6,644 nucleotides of DNA from positions 1-6,644 of the forward strand of contig RPPU01000257.1 in assembly GCA_003819975.1 (NCBI GenBank), read 5' to 3'. A program made the translations under genes and the position numbers. Below are positions 1 through 6,359 of this stretch, one piece after another (the stretch's first letter is position 1; every line of letters starts with the position of its first letter). The notes below the pieces were generated by a model that saw only the letters and a list, made by a program, of their open reading frames with translations, made no database searches and was not told the DNA's origin. The stretch is from Desulfobacteraceae bacterium. Its GTDB lineage: Bacteria > Desulfobacterota > DSM-4660 > Desulfatiglandales > HGW-15.

Positions 1-1018
1 GCGAGTGAATGTGGCGGGTGGGCACGCCTATTACGATACTGGGGCAGCCGGCATGCATCTGGTGCACGGCTCCGGCATCGGTGCCGCCGCGCGGCATGGA
101 GGAAAGCTGCAAAGGAATCTTCTTTTTCTTGGCCAGGTCGATTACGAACTCCTTGAGGGGCTGGTTGGGTATCATGGAAGCGTCGTAAGTCAATAGGGCC
201 GGGCCTTGGCCGAGCTTACATAAAGCTTGGTGCGATTCAATGCCTGGGACATCTCCGGCAATGTCGATTTCAACAGTGATACAGATATCAGGTTTCACAA
301 GATAGGATAGGGTGCGGGCGCCGCGCAGTCCGACTTCTTCCATGGTGGTGGCGGCTCCCACATAGGTGTTGGGGTGCAGGATTTTTTTCCCAGCCAATTC
401 GCGCAGAACTTCAGCGGCGATAAATACGCCGACACGGTCGTCAAACGCTTTACCGATCGCCAGACGGGCCTTGCCGGTTTCTTGCGTATCTTTGAAAACC
501 GGTTTTTCAATGTAAATCAAATTGCTGTCCGGAACAATGGCGTCGCCGATGCGTACCCCCATCGCTTCAGCTTCTTTATCATTGGATGCGCCTATATCAA
601 TGAACATTTTTTCTTTAAGAATGACTTTGTTGTGTTCTTCGGGTGACAAAATGTGAATTGGTTTGGCGGCGATCACGCCGAACAGATCGCCCTTATTGGT
701 GCGCACGCGCACCCGCTGGGAAAGGAGCACCTGGTCGAACCAGCCGCCCAGGGGGTTGAAAGTCAAATACCCCAGGTTGTTGATGCTGGAGACGATAAAG
801 CCGACTTCGTCCAGATGGCCGTTGACCAGGATGACCGGTGCATTTTTGGCGCCCTTTTTGCGGAAAAACAGGGAGCCGAGCTTATCGGCCTGGATGTCTT
901 TGGTGAATTGGCGCACATAGTTTTTGACGATACGGGCCGGTTCGCGCTCGAAACCGGAGGGGCCGAAACTGTCGCAGAGTTTCTTTAAGAAATCGAGCTG
1001 GTCTTTCTTGAGGGTCAT
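1..1018 (-). CDS. M42 family metallo-aminopeptidase (TET/glutamyl aminopeptidase type), 3' end cut by the window edge
   Basis: Removes N-terminal residues from peptides using a two-metal (Zn or Co) site; family members are usually cytoplasmic, self-compartmentalised dodecamers. 339 residues are visible, and members are usually about 340-360, so only a short tail is missing. Motifs seen: NGHLDEVGF at residues 66-73 (His68 and Asp70, metal and activating Asp); AFDDRVG at 191-197 (bridging Asp); TMEEVGLRGA at 225-234 (Glu227 catalytic base, Glu228 metal ligand); EIDIAGDVPG at 250-259; GGTDAGAVH at 311-319; PTRHIHS at 333-339 (His338, last metal ligand). Residues of about 75-170 fit the inserted dimerisation domain. 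There is no signal peptide. The start ATG at 1018 has AAAGG 8 nt upstream, a modest Shine-Dalgarno. It is the last visible gene of the operon, 73 nt after the CapA-like gene. Exact specificity (glutamyl, leucyl or lysyl) cannot be read from the sequence; old 'cellulase M' labels for this family should be ignored. Confidence 0.95.
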   Translation of the reverse strand, partial: MTLKKDQLDFLKKLCDSFGPSGFEREPARIVKNYVRQFTKDIQADKLGSLFFRKKGAKNAPVILVNGHLDEVGFIVSSINNLGYLTFNPLGGWFDQVLLSQRVRVRTNKGDLFGVIAAKPIHILSPEEHNKVILKEKMFIDIGASNDKEAEAMGVRIGDAIVPDSNLIYIEKPVFKDTQETGKARLAIGKAFDDRVGVFIAAEVLRELAGKKILHPNTYVGAATTMEEVGLRGARTLSYLVKPDICITVEIDIAGDVPGIESHQALCKLGQGPALLTYDASMIPNQPLKEFVIDLAKKKKIPLQLSSMPRGGTDAGAVHQMHAGCPSIVIGVPTRHIHS

Positions 1019-1072
1019 GGCGGAAACCTTTCATGAGGTGATTTTTATTAAAGGCTATATGGTTCATTATGT

Positions 1073-1088
1073 CCAGGCTGCGGCCCGG
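1073..1088 (-). other. intercistronic GC-rich hairpin between the CapA-like and M42 genes
   Basis: Read on the minus strand, CCGGGC (1088-1083) pairs with GCCTGG (1078-1073) over a CGCA tetraloop, giving six pairs with one G-U. It starts 4 nt after the CapA-like stop codon. No U tract follows, so it is not a classical intrinsic terminator. A pause, an mRNA 3'-end stabiliser or partial attenuation of the M42 gene are possible. Further downstream, CCTTT (1054-1050) could pair with the AAAGG Shine-Dalgarno (1031-1027), but that stem is only 5 bp with an 18-nt loop. Confidence 0.35.
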
Positions 1089-1091
1089 GTG

Positions 1092-2627
1092 TCAATGGAA
1101 AAAATCCACAGGGATCTCTTCTGAAATCAAGTCGTTATTTGCGATCAGGTATATTTGATCTTTAATACAGGAAAGGCGAACGGCCGGGGTTTGTAAGGCT
1201 CGTTCTTTATGGCCTGAAAACCCGAACCCGTTCCAATGGTAACTCATAAGGACTCTTTGCGGGGTCTGGGGGTTTTGCACTAAGAAGGAATCGGCGGTAT
1301 GCAGAGCGATCAAAATCGGCATGCCCTGCGGGTTGTTTACAAAAGCCGCATCCAGTAAAGGGCGGCTCAAACCACTGCCCCGCCAGAGAGCATGAAAGGT
1401 TTTATTAAAGCTATAGATATAAACTCTTTTGGCTACCGCATTGTCCAAGGCGGAATAAATATATTGAATCAAAAGTATTTCCGAAAGGCCGTCTTGGTCG
1501 ATATCCACCGGCTGTAATTTCCAGATAGGCATGGCCGGGGTCCTCAATTTTCTTTTACCGTCCTGTAGGTCAAAAAGCTCGAGATGGGCCAAAGAAGGAT
1601 TGGCAGCGTCCTTGATCAGACGCAGACCCTTGAGCTTACGATCCGGTGTAAAAATACCGGTCCAGGTCGGCCGGACTCCAAAGGTACAGGAGGTCAGAAA
1701 TTTGTTTTCTTTTTGAAACAGGTTTTTTTTGGCCGGTTGCGGCAGATAACTGTTTTCGGGGACTTCTATTCCCCGGAGTGTGAAGCCGGTTTTTAAGTCG
1801 GCTTCGATTTTACAACGCAGGATCGCTCCGGATTTGGTTTCCGCATATTTTTGATCAAAGAGAAAATTACCAAGGGAATAGACAACCGGCCGGCCCTGAA
1901 TACAGCCCACTTGGCCGAATACATGGGGATGCGTGCCGACGATCAGATCGGCCCCGGCTTGAATGAATTGGGCGGCCAATTGCTTCATTCCGGCGGTGGG
2001 CAGATTATCGAGTTCCCGGCCCCAATGCACATAGACCGCTACCAAAGTGCACCGGGCTTTCAGACGCTTGATTTCCGCCAAGACTTGGGGCGAATCGGCC
2101 ATCAGGAGACGTCGTTCATCCCCTTGAGCATTGACCGTGTCGGTTACGCCCAAAAGGCCGATGTTGCCGTGCGCGGTTTCCAGAACGACAGAAGGGGTTT
2201 GATGGCCCAAAGGATGGATGTTTTTTTTGGCAAGTTCCGCTGCGGTCCGGCGTAAAGCCGGTTGACCCAGATCCAGAGCATGATTGTTTTCCAGGCCGAC
2301 GACGTCGAATCCGGTCAAGAGGTCCAGAAGTCCGGAGCGGACGGGAAAGCAGAGTGGGTCGTTCCGCCGGCACTCCGAACGGCTGCCGACAGTGCCTTCC
2401 AGGTTGGTCACGTGCAACGCATCCTTTGCCAAGAAAGGCGCGAAAGCGGCGCGGATCGAGGAGAGGCCGTTGCGGGCGGCGAATGACTCAATGTTCCGTG
2501 AAAGCAGTACATCGCCGTAAAAGCAGATGTCCTGGGCCATGGCCCGGTCAGGTCGGCATAAGAAAAGGGCGAGCGCCGCCAGGGTTATTTGCGCGGCGGC
2601 GCGTCCAGATCGCCTGGATGGGGCCAT
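1092..2627 (-). CDS. secreted CapA-family (PGA_cap) metallophosphatase-fold protein with a C-terminal extension
   Basis: 511 residues from the chosen start. The N terminus has Arg-rich residues 1-9, a hydrophobic run at about 10-24, and a probable signal peptidase I site after AMA (29-31, then QD), so the protein is probably exported. The next about 230 residues carry the CapA/poly-gamma-glutamate-synthesis-protein signature of the calcineurin-like fold: GDVLLSR (38-44), TNLEG (74-78), ENNHALDLG (113-121), HWGRE (201-205), GTHPHVFG (231-238, His233/His235) and YSLGNFLFDQ (250-259). Past about residue 290 lies an extra about 220 residues with one clear FG-GAP/VCBS-like Ca-binding segment, DIDQDGLSEILL (375-386), and beta-rich sequence around it. 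The reading frame stays open to an ATG at 2696, but that start would put 23 charged residues before the signal peptide and has no Shine-Dalgarno; the ATG at 2627 gives a normal signal peptide, though its Shine-Dalgarno is also weak. The 43-nt overlap with the upstream gene suggests coupled translation. CapA proper belongs to capBCA loci, and no capB or capC is visible, so the substrate is unknown. Confidence 0.9.
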   Translation of the reverse strand: MAPSRRSGRAAAQITLAALALFLCRPDRAMAQDICFYGDVLLSRNIESFAARNGLSSIRAAFAPFLAKDALHVTNLEGTVGSRSECRRNDPLCFPVRSGLLDLLTGFDVVGLENNHALDLGQPALRRTAAELAKKNIHPLGHQTPSVVLETAHGNIGLLGVTDTVNAQGDERRLLMADSPQVLAEIKRLKARCTLVAVYVHWGRELDNLPTAGMKQLAAQFIQAGADLIVGTHPHVFGQVGCIQGRPVVYSLGNFLFDQKYAETKSGAILRCKIEADLKTGFTLRGIEVPENSYLPQPAKKNLFQKENKFLTSCTFGVRPTWTGIFTPDRKLKGLRLIKDAANPSLAHLELFDLQDGKRKLRTPAMPIWKLQPVDIDQDGLSEILLIQYIYSALDNAVAKRVYIYSFNKTFHALWRGSGLSRPLLDAAFVNNPQGMPILIALHTADSFLVQNPQTPQRVLMSYHWNGFGFSGHKERALQTPAVRLSCIKDQIYLIANNDLISEEIPVDFFH

Positions 2628-5545
2628 CGCTCGCTGCGGCCGTCGTAATAGGGGGCGATCCAGACCGGAAGCCGGTACTCTTTTTGTTGTCTCCATTTTT
2701 CATTTGTCCATTGTTCGGTGGAACGAAACTCATAATAAGAATAGACCGGACCCTTGACGATTTGTCTTTTGCCGTAATAAGGCACGACGACGTTAATTTC
2801 ATTGGCAAAGCCCAATGCCTCATAAAGCCGGGTGCCGTCGGGCGCCGCTTGGACATCGACCACCTTGCGGACGGGTTCCGGGTTGGCCAGGCTGTTTTGG
2901 TTGGAGTTCAAACTGTTGGTGATCAGAATGAAATATTCGATGACTCGGCCGATATAGAGGATTTCGGAATATTCTTCATCCGTGAGGGTTTCGTTAGCCA
3001 GTTCTTTTTGGGCGATGAGTTCCAGTTTTTGAAGATGACCCCGGTATTTATCTGCGCGTTCTTTAACGGCGGCCTTTAAGTCGGGGTCCCGAATGATTTG
3101 TTCGAACTTTTCCGCTATTTTACCGAAGGCGCCGTCTAATTTCCGAAAGAACAAGGGGTTCGGTTCCACATAACCCCGGGGTTTGCCCACATTGATGGTT
3201 TCATAACCGCCTTCGCCGGCTTCTGCCATGGCTTGCTCCACATAGGCAACCGTTTCATAGCGCAGGCCGACCCAGCTGCCCAGGGCGGTGTTCAACTGTT
3301 TTCTTTTCCAGGCCTTGGTTTTGGTGAAGGCGGGCGCCTTTTCAGGGTCATTCAAAAGGACTTGAAACAGATCCAGCCATTGCAAATAGAGGGTTTGTTC
3401 CCAGATACTTTGGGGGAACCCTTTTATTTTATCCCTGGCGCGGTCGAGCTGGTTTTCAAAATTTTCAAATCGACCTTCTTTGAATTCATCCAGCAAAATG
3501 CGTTTGGCTTCCTCGGAACCCAAGGTCGCCATAATATCCATTCCCAAGGGTAATACCCGTGGATTTAGGGCTGTTCCTACAGATTCGGGTCGGTCGGTAT
3601 GCGTAATCAGTTCGTCAAAGATAAAGGCGTCCAGGGTATAAAAAGCGGGTAACAACTTGAAGGCATTCTCCATTTGGAGCCAGGGAGATTGCAGAACCGG
3701 AGCCGGCAAGGGCTCCCCGTTTTTCCAGGCTTTTAACGTGAGGGGGCTGAAATACCGGGATTCGCCGATCATATCTTTCAGGAGTAAATTGATTTTCTCC
3801 AAATAAGTTGCCACTTCAGGGTCGTTTATAATCGCCAGAATCTCCGCGATCCATTTTTGGTCTTGGGAATCTTCCCAATTGAATCTAAAAGCCTGGAACC
3901 ATTTAAGCGCCCGGAAATAATTTTGTAAATCCGAATCCCGCTCGTATTTTCCGCGGATGAAAAAATCCGTATAGTTAACTTTCTTATTAAAAAGGGAGGC
4001 ATGGGTTTGCGAAGCCTGTTTGATGCGGTTCAGTTCGTTTTGAATTCCCGGCAAATCGCTTTTCAATGGTTGGGTTCCAGCATTCGGATCGATCAGAGCC
4101 AAACCGACGGAGAACCACAGCCGTACATCCGTTGAAGCTTTGCGGGTTTGGGCGGCTTCCTGGGCCCGCGCGGCGAATTCGCTTAGGAGGTGGGATAGTT
4201 CTTGCCGCTCCGCATAGCTCAACAGGGCGGAAAAGGCGGAGTAAAACGTTTCCAATACCGCGTCGCTGGTGACTAAATAGGGGCGGCCGGGGCCACTGCT
4301 TTCATTATACAGTTCGGTATCATAGAGATTGTAGATTTGGTCATATTCCGAATGCAAAAAGACCAGATCGTTTTTCAAAAGTTTCTCTTTTTGACTTTGC
4401 GTGTAAGCATACATCCAGAGGTTGACGATGTCGCCCAGCGGCTCTTCATGCGGCGCCAGGGCTAAAACACTTTTGCCGTCTTTCCGGAAGGTATAAACCA
4501 AGCCTTGGCCGTCCGGAAAAAAATAAGGGGGGGAAGTAAGGGCCTTGTCCGTCAGGATTTCGCTCTTTTGAAGTGCGTCTCGGGAAACGATAAACGCTTT
4601 ATTTTCATGGGGATCATATTCGAGGAAAGAACACTGGTTGGGAGCCCAAACCAGGAGATGGTTTGATTTGGGGAGGGGCAGGGTGCCTTCCTGCCACCAG
4701 GTGTAATAGCTGTAAAATAAACTGGCGGACGTGTTTCCATTTTGCCGATACAGAAGGATATGACCGCTGGGAGACCATTCGGGGTAATCTCCTCCTTTTG
4801 TCAAGAAGGCGGAAGGAGCCTCTACCATCTCACTCCAATAAGGGGCTTTCTTGTAATTCTCGACAGCCTGGAGAGGTAAAGTTAATGGCTGGTCATATTC
4901 TCCCGATTCCCGAACCCACCAGATATCTTTGCGGCCGTTTTTTTCGGATGCATAGGCAATGCGATAATGTTGGTCGAACGGATAGGGCGAAAACCGGGGC
5001 CAGGCTTTCTTGCGGGAAGGGTCTTTGGTTATTTGAGTGAGTTTCCCATTTTCCAAATCATAGGTGTATAGTTCGGAAACCGATTTTTTGATTCCTATGA
5101 AAACGATGCGATCGCCCGCAGCATTCCAGGACGGGTGCAGGCAATCATCGAATTCCAGATTCGGGACCGTAACGCGGTTATCCGTAAGATCGACAAGGGC
5201 GATTTTATTCTGTTTGTCCGTTTTTAGAGTCAAGACAATCCGGGTGCCGTCCGGAGAAACGCGCGGATCGAGAGCTTCTGCATTCTGAAGAGGGATTTCC
5301 TGGTAGGTTTTGACTTTAAATTTTACGGCAATGACCGGCGTGTAATGATCCTTTAGATAGGTTTTTGGCAAGTCCGGCAATCCGCCCGAATGAGATGCGG
5401 CTTGATTTTGCGGATTGCCGGGAGCGGTTTTCTGCGCGGATGGTTTGCGGGGAGAAGGTAGAATAACGATCAGGAAATATAAGACAAAGCCGAAGACGAT
5501 ACAGATCGTTATTGCTTTCCAAATGGTCGTTGATTTCAGATTCAT
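2585..5545 (-). CDS. membrane-anchored protein: TolB/PD40-like beta-propeller followed by DUF3160
   Basis: 986 residues. An N-terminal signal anchor (about 12-31) follows a short Lys-containing N terminus and precedes a Pro/Ala/Gln-rich linker (about 32-57), so the bulk probably lies outside the cytoplasm. Residues of about 90-360 hold at least five propeller-like strands of the PD40/WD40-like type: PRVSPDGTRIVLT near 94-106, PSWNAAGDRIVFIG near 138-151, PRFSPYPFDQHYRIAY near 183-198, PEWSPSGHILLY near 255-266, and PYFFPDGQGLVY near 340-351. From about 386 to 956 it matches the DUF3160 pattern: FLHSEYDQIYNLYDTE near 396-411, PYLVTSDAVLETFYSAF near 422-438, PLGMDIMATLGS near 666-677, LNTALGSWVGLRYETVAY near 751-768, GYVEPNP at 791-797 and GPVYSYYEF at 932-940. 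DUF3160 has no established activity. The ATG at 5545 was chosen because AGGAG sits 6 nt upstream and the anchor then begins at once; the frame runs on to 5602, which would add 19 residues ahead of it. It is the first gene of the apparent operon. Confidence 0.9.
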   Translation of the reverse strand: MNLKSTTIWKAITICIVFGFVLYFLIVILPSPRKPSAQKTAPGNPQNQAASHSGGLPDLPKTYLKDHYTPVIAVKFKVKTYQEIPLQNAEALDPRVSPDGTRIVLTLKTDKQNKIALVDLTDNRVTVPNLEFDDCLHPSWNAAGDRIVFIGIKKSVSELYTYDLENGKLTQITKDPSRKKAWPRFSPYPFDQHYRIAYASEKNGRKDIWWVRESGEYDQPLTLPLQAVENYKKAPYWSEMVEAPSAFLTKGGDYPEWSPSGHILLYRQNGNTSASLFYSYYTWWQEGTLPLPKSNHLLVWAPNQCSFLEYDPHENKAFIVSRDALQKSEILTDKALTSPPYFFPDGQGLVYTFRKDGKSVLALAPHEEPLGDIVNLWMYAYTQSQKEKLLKNDLVFLHSEYDQIYNLYDTELYNESSGPGRPYLVTSDAVLETFYSAFSALLSYAERQELSHLLSEFAARAQEAAQTRKASTDVRLWFSVGLALIDPNAGTQPLKSDLPGIQNELNRIKQASQTHASLFNKKVNYTDFFIRGKYERDSDLQNYFRALKWFQAFRFNWEDSQDQKWIAEILAIINDPEVATYLEKINLLLKDMIGESRYFSPLTLKAWKNGEPLPAPVLQSPWLQMENAFKLLPAFYTLDAFIFDELITHTDRPESVGTALNPRVLPLGMDIMATLGSEEAKRILLDEFKEGRFENFENQLDRARDKIKGFPQSIWEQTLYLQWLDLFQVLLNDPEKAPAFTKTKAWKRKQLNTALGSWVGLRYETVAYVEQAMAEAGEGGYETINVGKPRGYVEPNPLFFRKLDGAFGKIAEKFEQIIRDPDLKAAVKERADKYRGHLQKLELIAQKELANETLTDEEYSEILYIGRVIEYFILITNSLNSNQNSLANPEPVRKVVDVQAAPDGTRLYEALGFANEINVVVPYYGKRQIVKGPVYSYYEFRSTEQWTNEKWRQQKEYRLPVWIAPYYDGRSERWPHPGDLDAPPRK

Positions 5546-5551
5546 TTTAAG

Positions 5552-5556
5552 CTCCT
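5552..5556 (-). promoter_or_regulatory. Shine-Dalgarno fixing the start of the propeller-DUF3160 gene
   Basis: Minus-strand AGGAG with a 6-nt spacer (CTTAAA) to the ATG at 5545. This decides for 5545 over the longer open frame starting at 5602, which lacks such a site and would place 19 extra residues before the membrane anchor. Confidence 0.85.
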
Positions 5557-5640
5557 GATTTGAGTGGTCCGCGATGAAACAGGCTGTGCACTCAAGGCGC
5601 ACCGCATCACACCGGCTTTTTAGAGGATTTGCATGCAGGG

Positions 5641-5669
5641 ATCATATAAAAACCAATGGGAGAGATCAA
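5641..5669 (-). promoter_or_regulatory. sigma70-type promoter for the DUF3160-CapA-M42 operon
   Basis: On the minus strand, TTGATC (5669-5664, four of six to TTGACA) is followed by a 17-nt spacer and TATGAT (5646-5641, five of six to TATAAT). Transcription would begin near 5634, giving a leader of about 90 nt before the ATG at 5545. It lies in the 219-nt gap after the DUF6812 gene, so the large operon can be transcribed independently of that gene. No strong intrinsic terminator for the DUF6812 gene is visible in the gap, so read-through is also possible. Confidence 0.5.
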
Positions 5670-5764
5670 TGGGAATCGTGCGGATAGGTAGGCCGAAGGT
5701 GCTTCGCGTTTATGAAATGAGAATCGATTTTGTTCAGTTTTTCGTGCTGCCTAGCTTAGTGGTT

Positions 5765-6019
5765 TCAGGTTTTCAGGGTAATAAGCTCATAGGGGGCAAT
5801 CAAATGGATGTGCCGCAATTGCACATCGATAAAATCGGCGGAAAGAACCGGTTTTCCGGAAAGGTCGGTGACCTCGGCATCGGTAATGGCGATAAACGAT
5901 TTAGCTTCACGCATATAATCGGTCAAGCGGGCGCCGGGAAGCAGGGAAATATTGCCGATGATGCGATATTGGGGAGTCAAAATAACGGCTTTGGTCCTTA
6001 CTTTTTCGTTTTCTTCCAT
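5765..6019 (-). CDS. small DUF6812-like protein of unknown function
   Basis: 84 residues with no signal peptide or membrane segment, so probably cytoplasmic. It has the pattern I associate with the DUF6812 family: YRIIGNISLLPGARLTDYM (residues 18-36), then SFIAITDAEV (41-50), and RHIHLIAPYE (69-78) near the C terminus. The alternating hydrophobic pattern suggests a small beta-rich fold, and the conserved LPGARLTDY stretch looks like a functional loop. The start ATG at 6019 has a very strong Shine-Dalgarno (AAGGAGGAG, 6-nt spacer). It is transcribed divergently from the pilT-type gene and is separated by 219 nt from the operon downstream. No function is known to me; the family call is from memory of the motif and could be checked by a Pfam search. 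A link with pilus function is only a guess from position. Confidence 0.8.
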   Translation of the reverse strand: MEENEKVRTKAVILTPQYRIIGNISLLPGARLTDYMREAKSFIAITDAEVTDLSGKPVLSADFIDVQLRHIHLIAPYELITLKT

Positions 6020-6025
6020 GAGGTG

Positions 6026-6034
6026 CTCCTCCTT
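6026..6034 (-). promoter_or_regulatory. strong Shine-Dalgarno of the DUF6812-like gene, within a small hairpin
   Basis: Minus-strand AAGGAGGAG lies 6 nt before the ATG. Its GAGG (6031-6028) can pair with CCTC (6023-6020), which directly abuts the start codon, over an AGCA loop. The stem is only 4 bp, so it may be incidental, but it is placed to tune initiation. Confidence 0.7.
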
Positions 6035-6249
6035 TTTCAGAAACGTTTGACATCTCGGGATCTCTCAGACCGTTGCTTTAACCCGGACAAGTCGGAATCA
6101 TGCAAGCGTTCTTGGGAGGTCTTTTTCAAACCATGACTATCCATTCAAAAATCAAGCCATATCCGCGAAGCCTTTAATTTAGGGTAATCGGCTTTATTTG
6201 GCAGGTTTTTTGAATGTATTTTAACAAGAAAAAGAAAAAATGGCTAACA

Positions 6250-6296
6250 GATATCTCGCTCAGGTCATTTGGTTTGCCTAGGATTGTTGAGATATC
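6250..6296. repeat. 8-bp inverted repeat, possible operator upstream of the pilT-type gene
   Basis: GATATCTC (6250-6257) and GAGATATC (6289-6296) are perfect inverted copies separated by 31 nt. Each arm contains the palindrome GATATC. The two palindrome centres are about 41 bp apart, close to four helical turns, which would place two bound dimers on one DNA face. The right arm ends 9 nt before the TTGACA hexamer. As RNA it could form a hairpin with a long loop, but there is no U tract next to it. The operator role is inference. Confidence 0.5.
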
Positions 6297-6305
6297 CTGC
6301 ACGAA

Positions 6306-6334
6306 TTGACATCCGGTTTTACATGCTTTTTTTT
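6306..6334 (+). promoter_or_regulatory. candidate promoter for the pilT-type gene
   Basis: A perfect TTGACA at 6306-6311 has a 17-nt spacer to an all-T hexamer (6329-6334), which matches TATAAT at only three positions; TTTTAG at 6331-6336 is no better. A strong -35 with a poor -10 suggests either an activated promoter or a chance match. The implied leader would be very short, about 20 nt. Confidence 0.3.
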
Positions 6335-6359
6335 AGCAATTATTTCAGCGTGATAGCAC

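Larger units (their letters stand above)
6020..6359. other. 340-nt divergent intergenic region between the DUF6812-like and pilT-type genes
   Basis: No gene is convincing here. The left part (about 6035-6190) is the leader of the DUF6812-like gene, and I find no minus-strand promoter in it better than about three of six in each hexamer. The middle (6196-6240) is AT-rich and ends in an A-rich tract. The right part (6249-6334) holds the inverted repeat and TTGACA hexamer listed separately, followed by an eight-T run (6327-6334). Short open frames, such as 13 codons from 6240, have no Shine-Dalgarno. Confidence 0.7.

Noticed and set aside
653..988. 111-codon plus-strand open frame and its neighbours
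   Set aside because: Antisense to the M42 gene, whose minus-strand frame shows the full set of catalytic motifs.
2354..3079. 241-codon plus-strand open frame
   Set aside because: It lies opposite the CapA-like and DUF3160 genes and crosses their junction. Its translation resembles no family I know and is Arg-rich in the GC-rich part, as expected of an antisense shadow; the minus-strand frames carry clear family motifs.
4527..4533. seven-G tract inside the DUF3160 gene as a phase-variation switch
   Set aside because: It sits mid-gene without other repeat structure, and the frame is intact on both sides with conserved sequence continuing; tract length alone is not enough.
5694..5706. CGAAG-GTG-CTTCG inverted repeat as a terminator for the DUF6812-like gene
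   Set aside because: The stem is only 5 bp and no U tract follows in the minus-strand direction.
6047..6052. second TTGACA on the plus strand
   Set aside because: No -10-like hexamer lies at 16-18 nt downstream, and no plus-strand gene follows closely.
5633..6136. 167-codon plus-strand open frame
   Set aside because: It covers the DUF6812-like gene on the other strand and runs into non-coding flanks. The minus-strand gene has a strong Shine-Dalgarno and recognisable motifs; this one has neither.
6240..6281. 13-codon leader peptide (ATGGCTAACAGA...) sharing ATGGCTAA with the pilT-type start
   Set aside because: There is no Shine-Dalgarno before it, only an A-rich tract, and an 8-nt match is easily due to chance.
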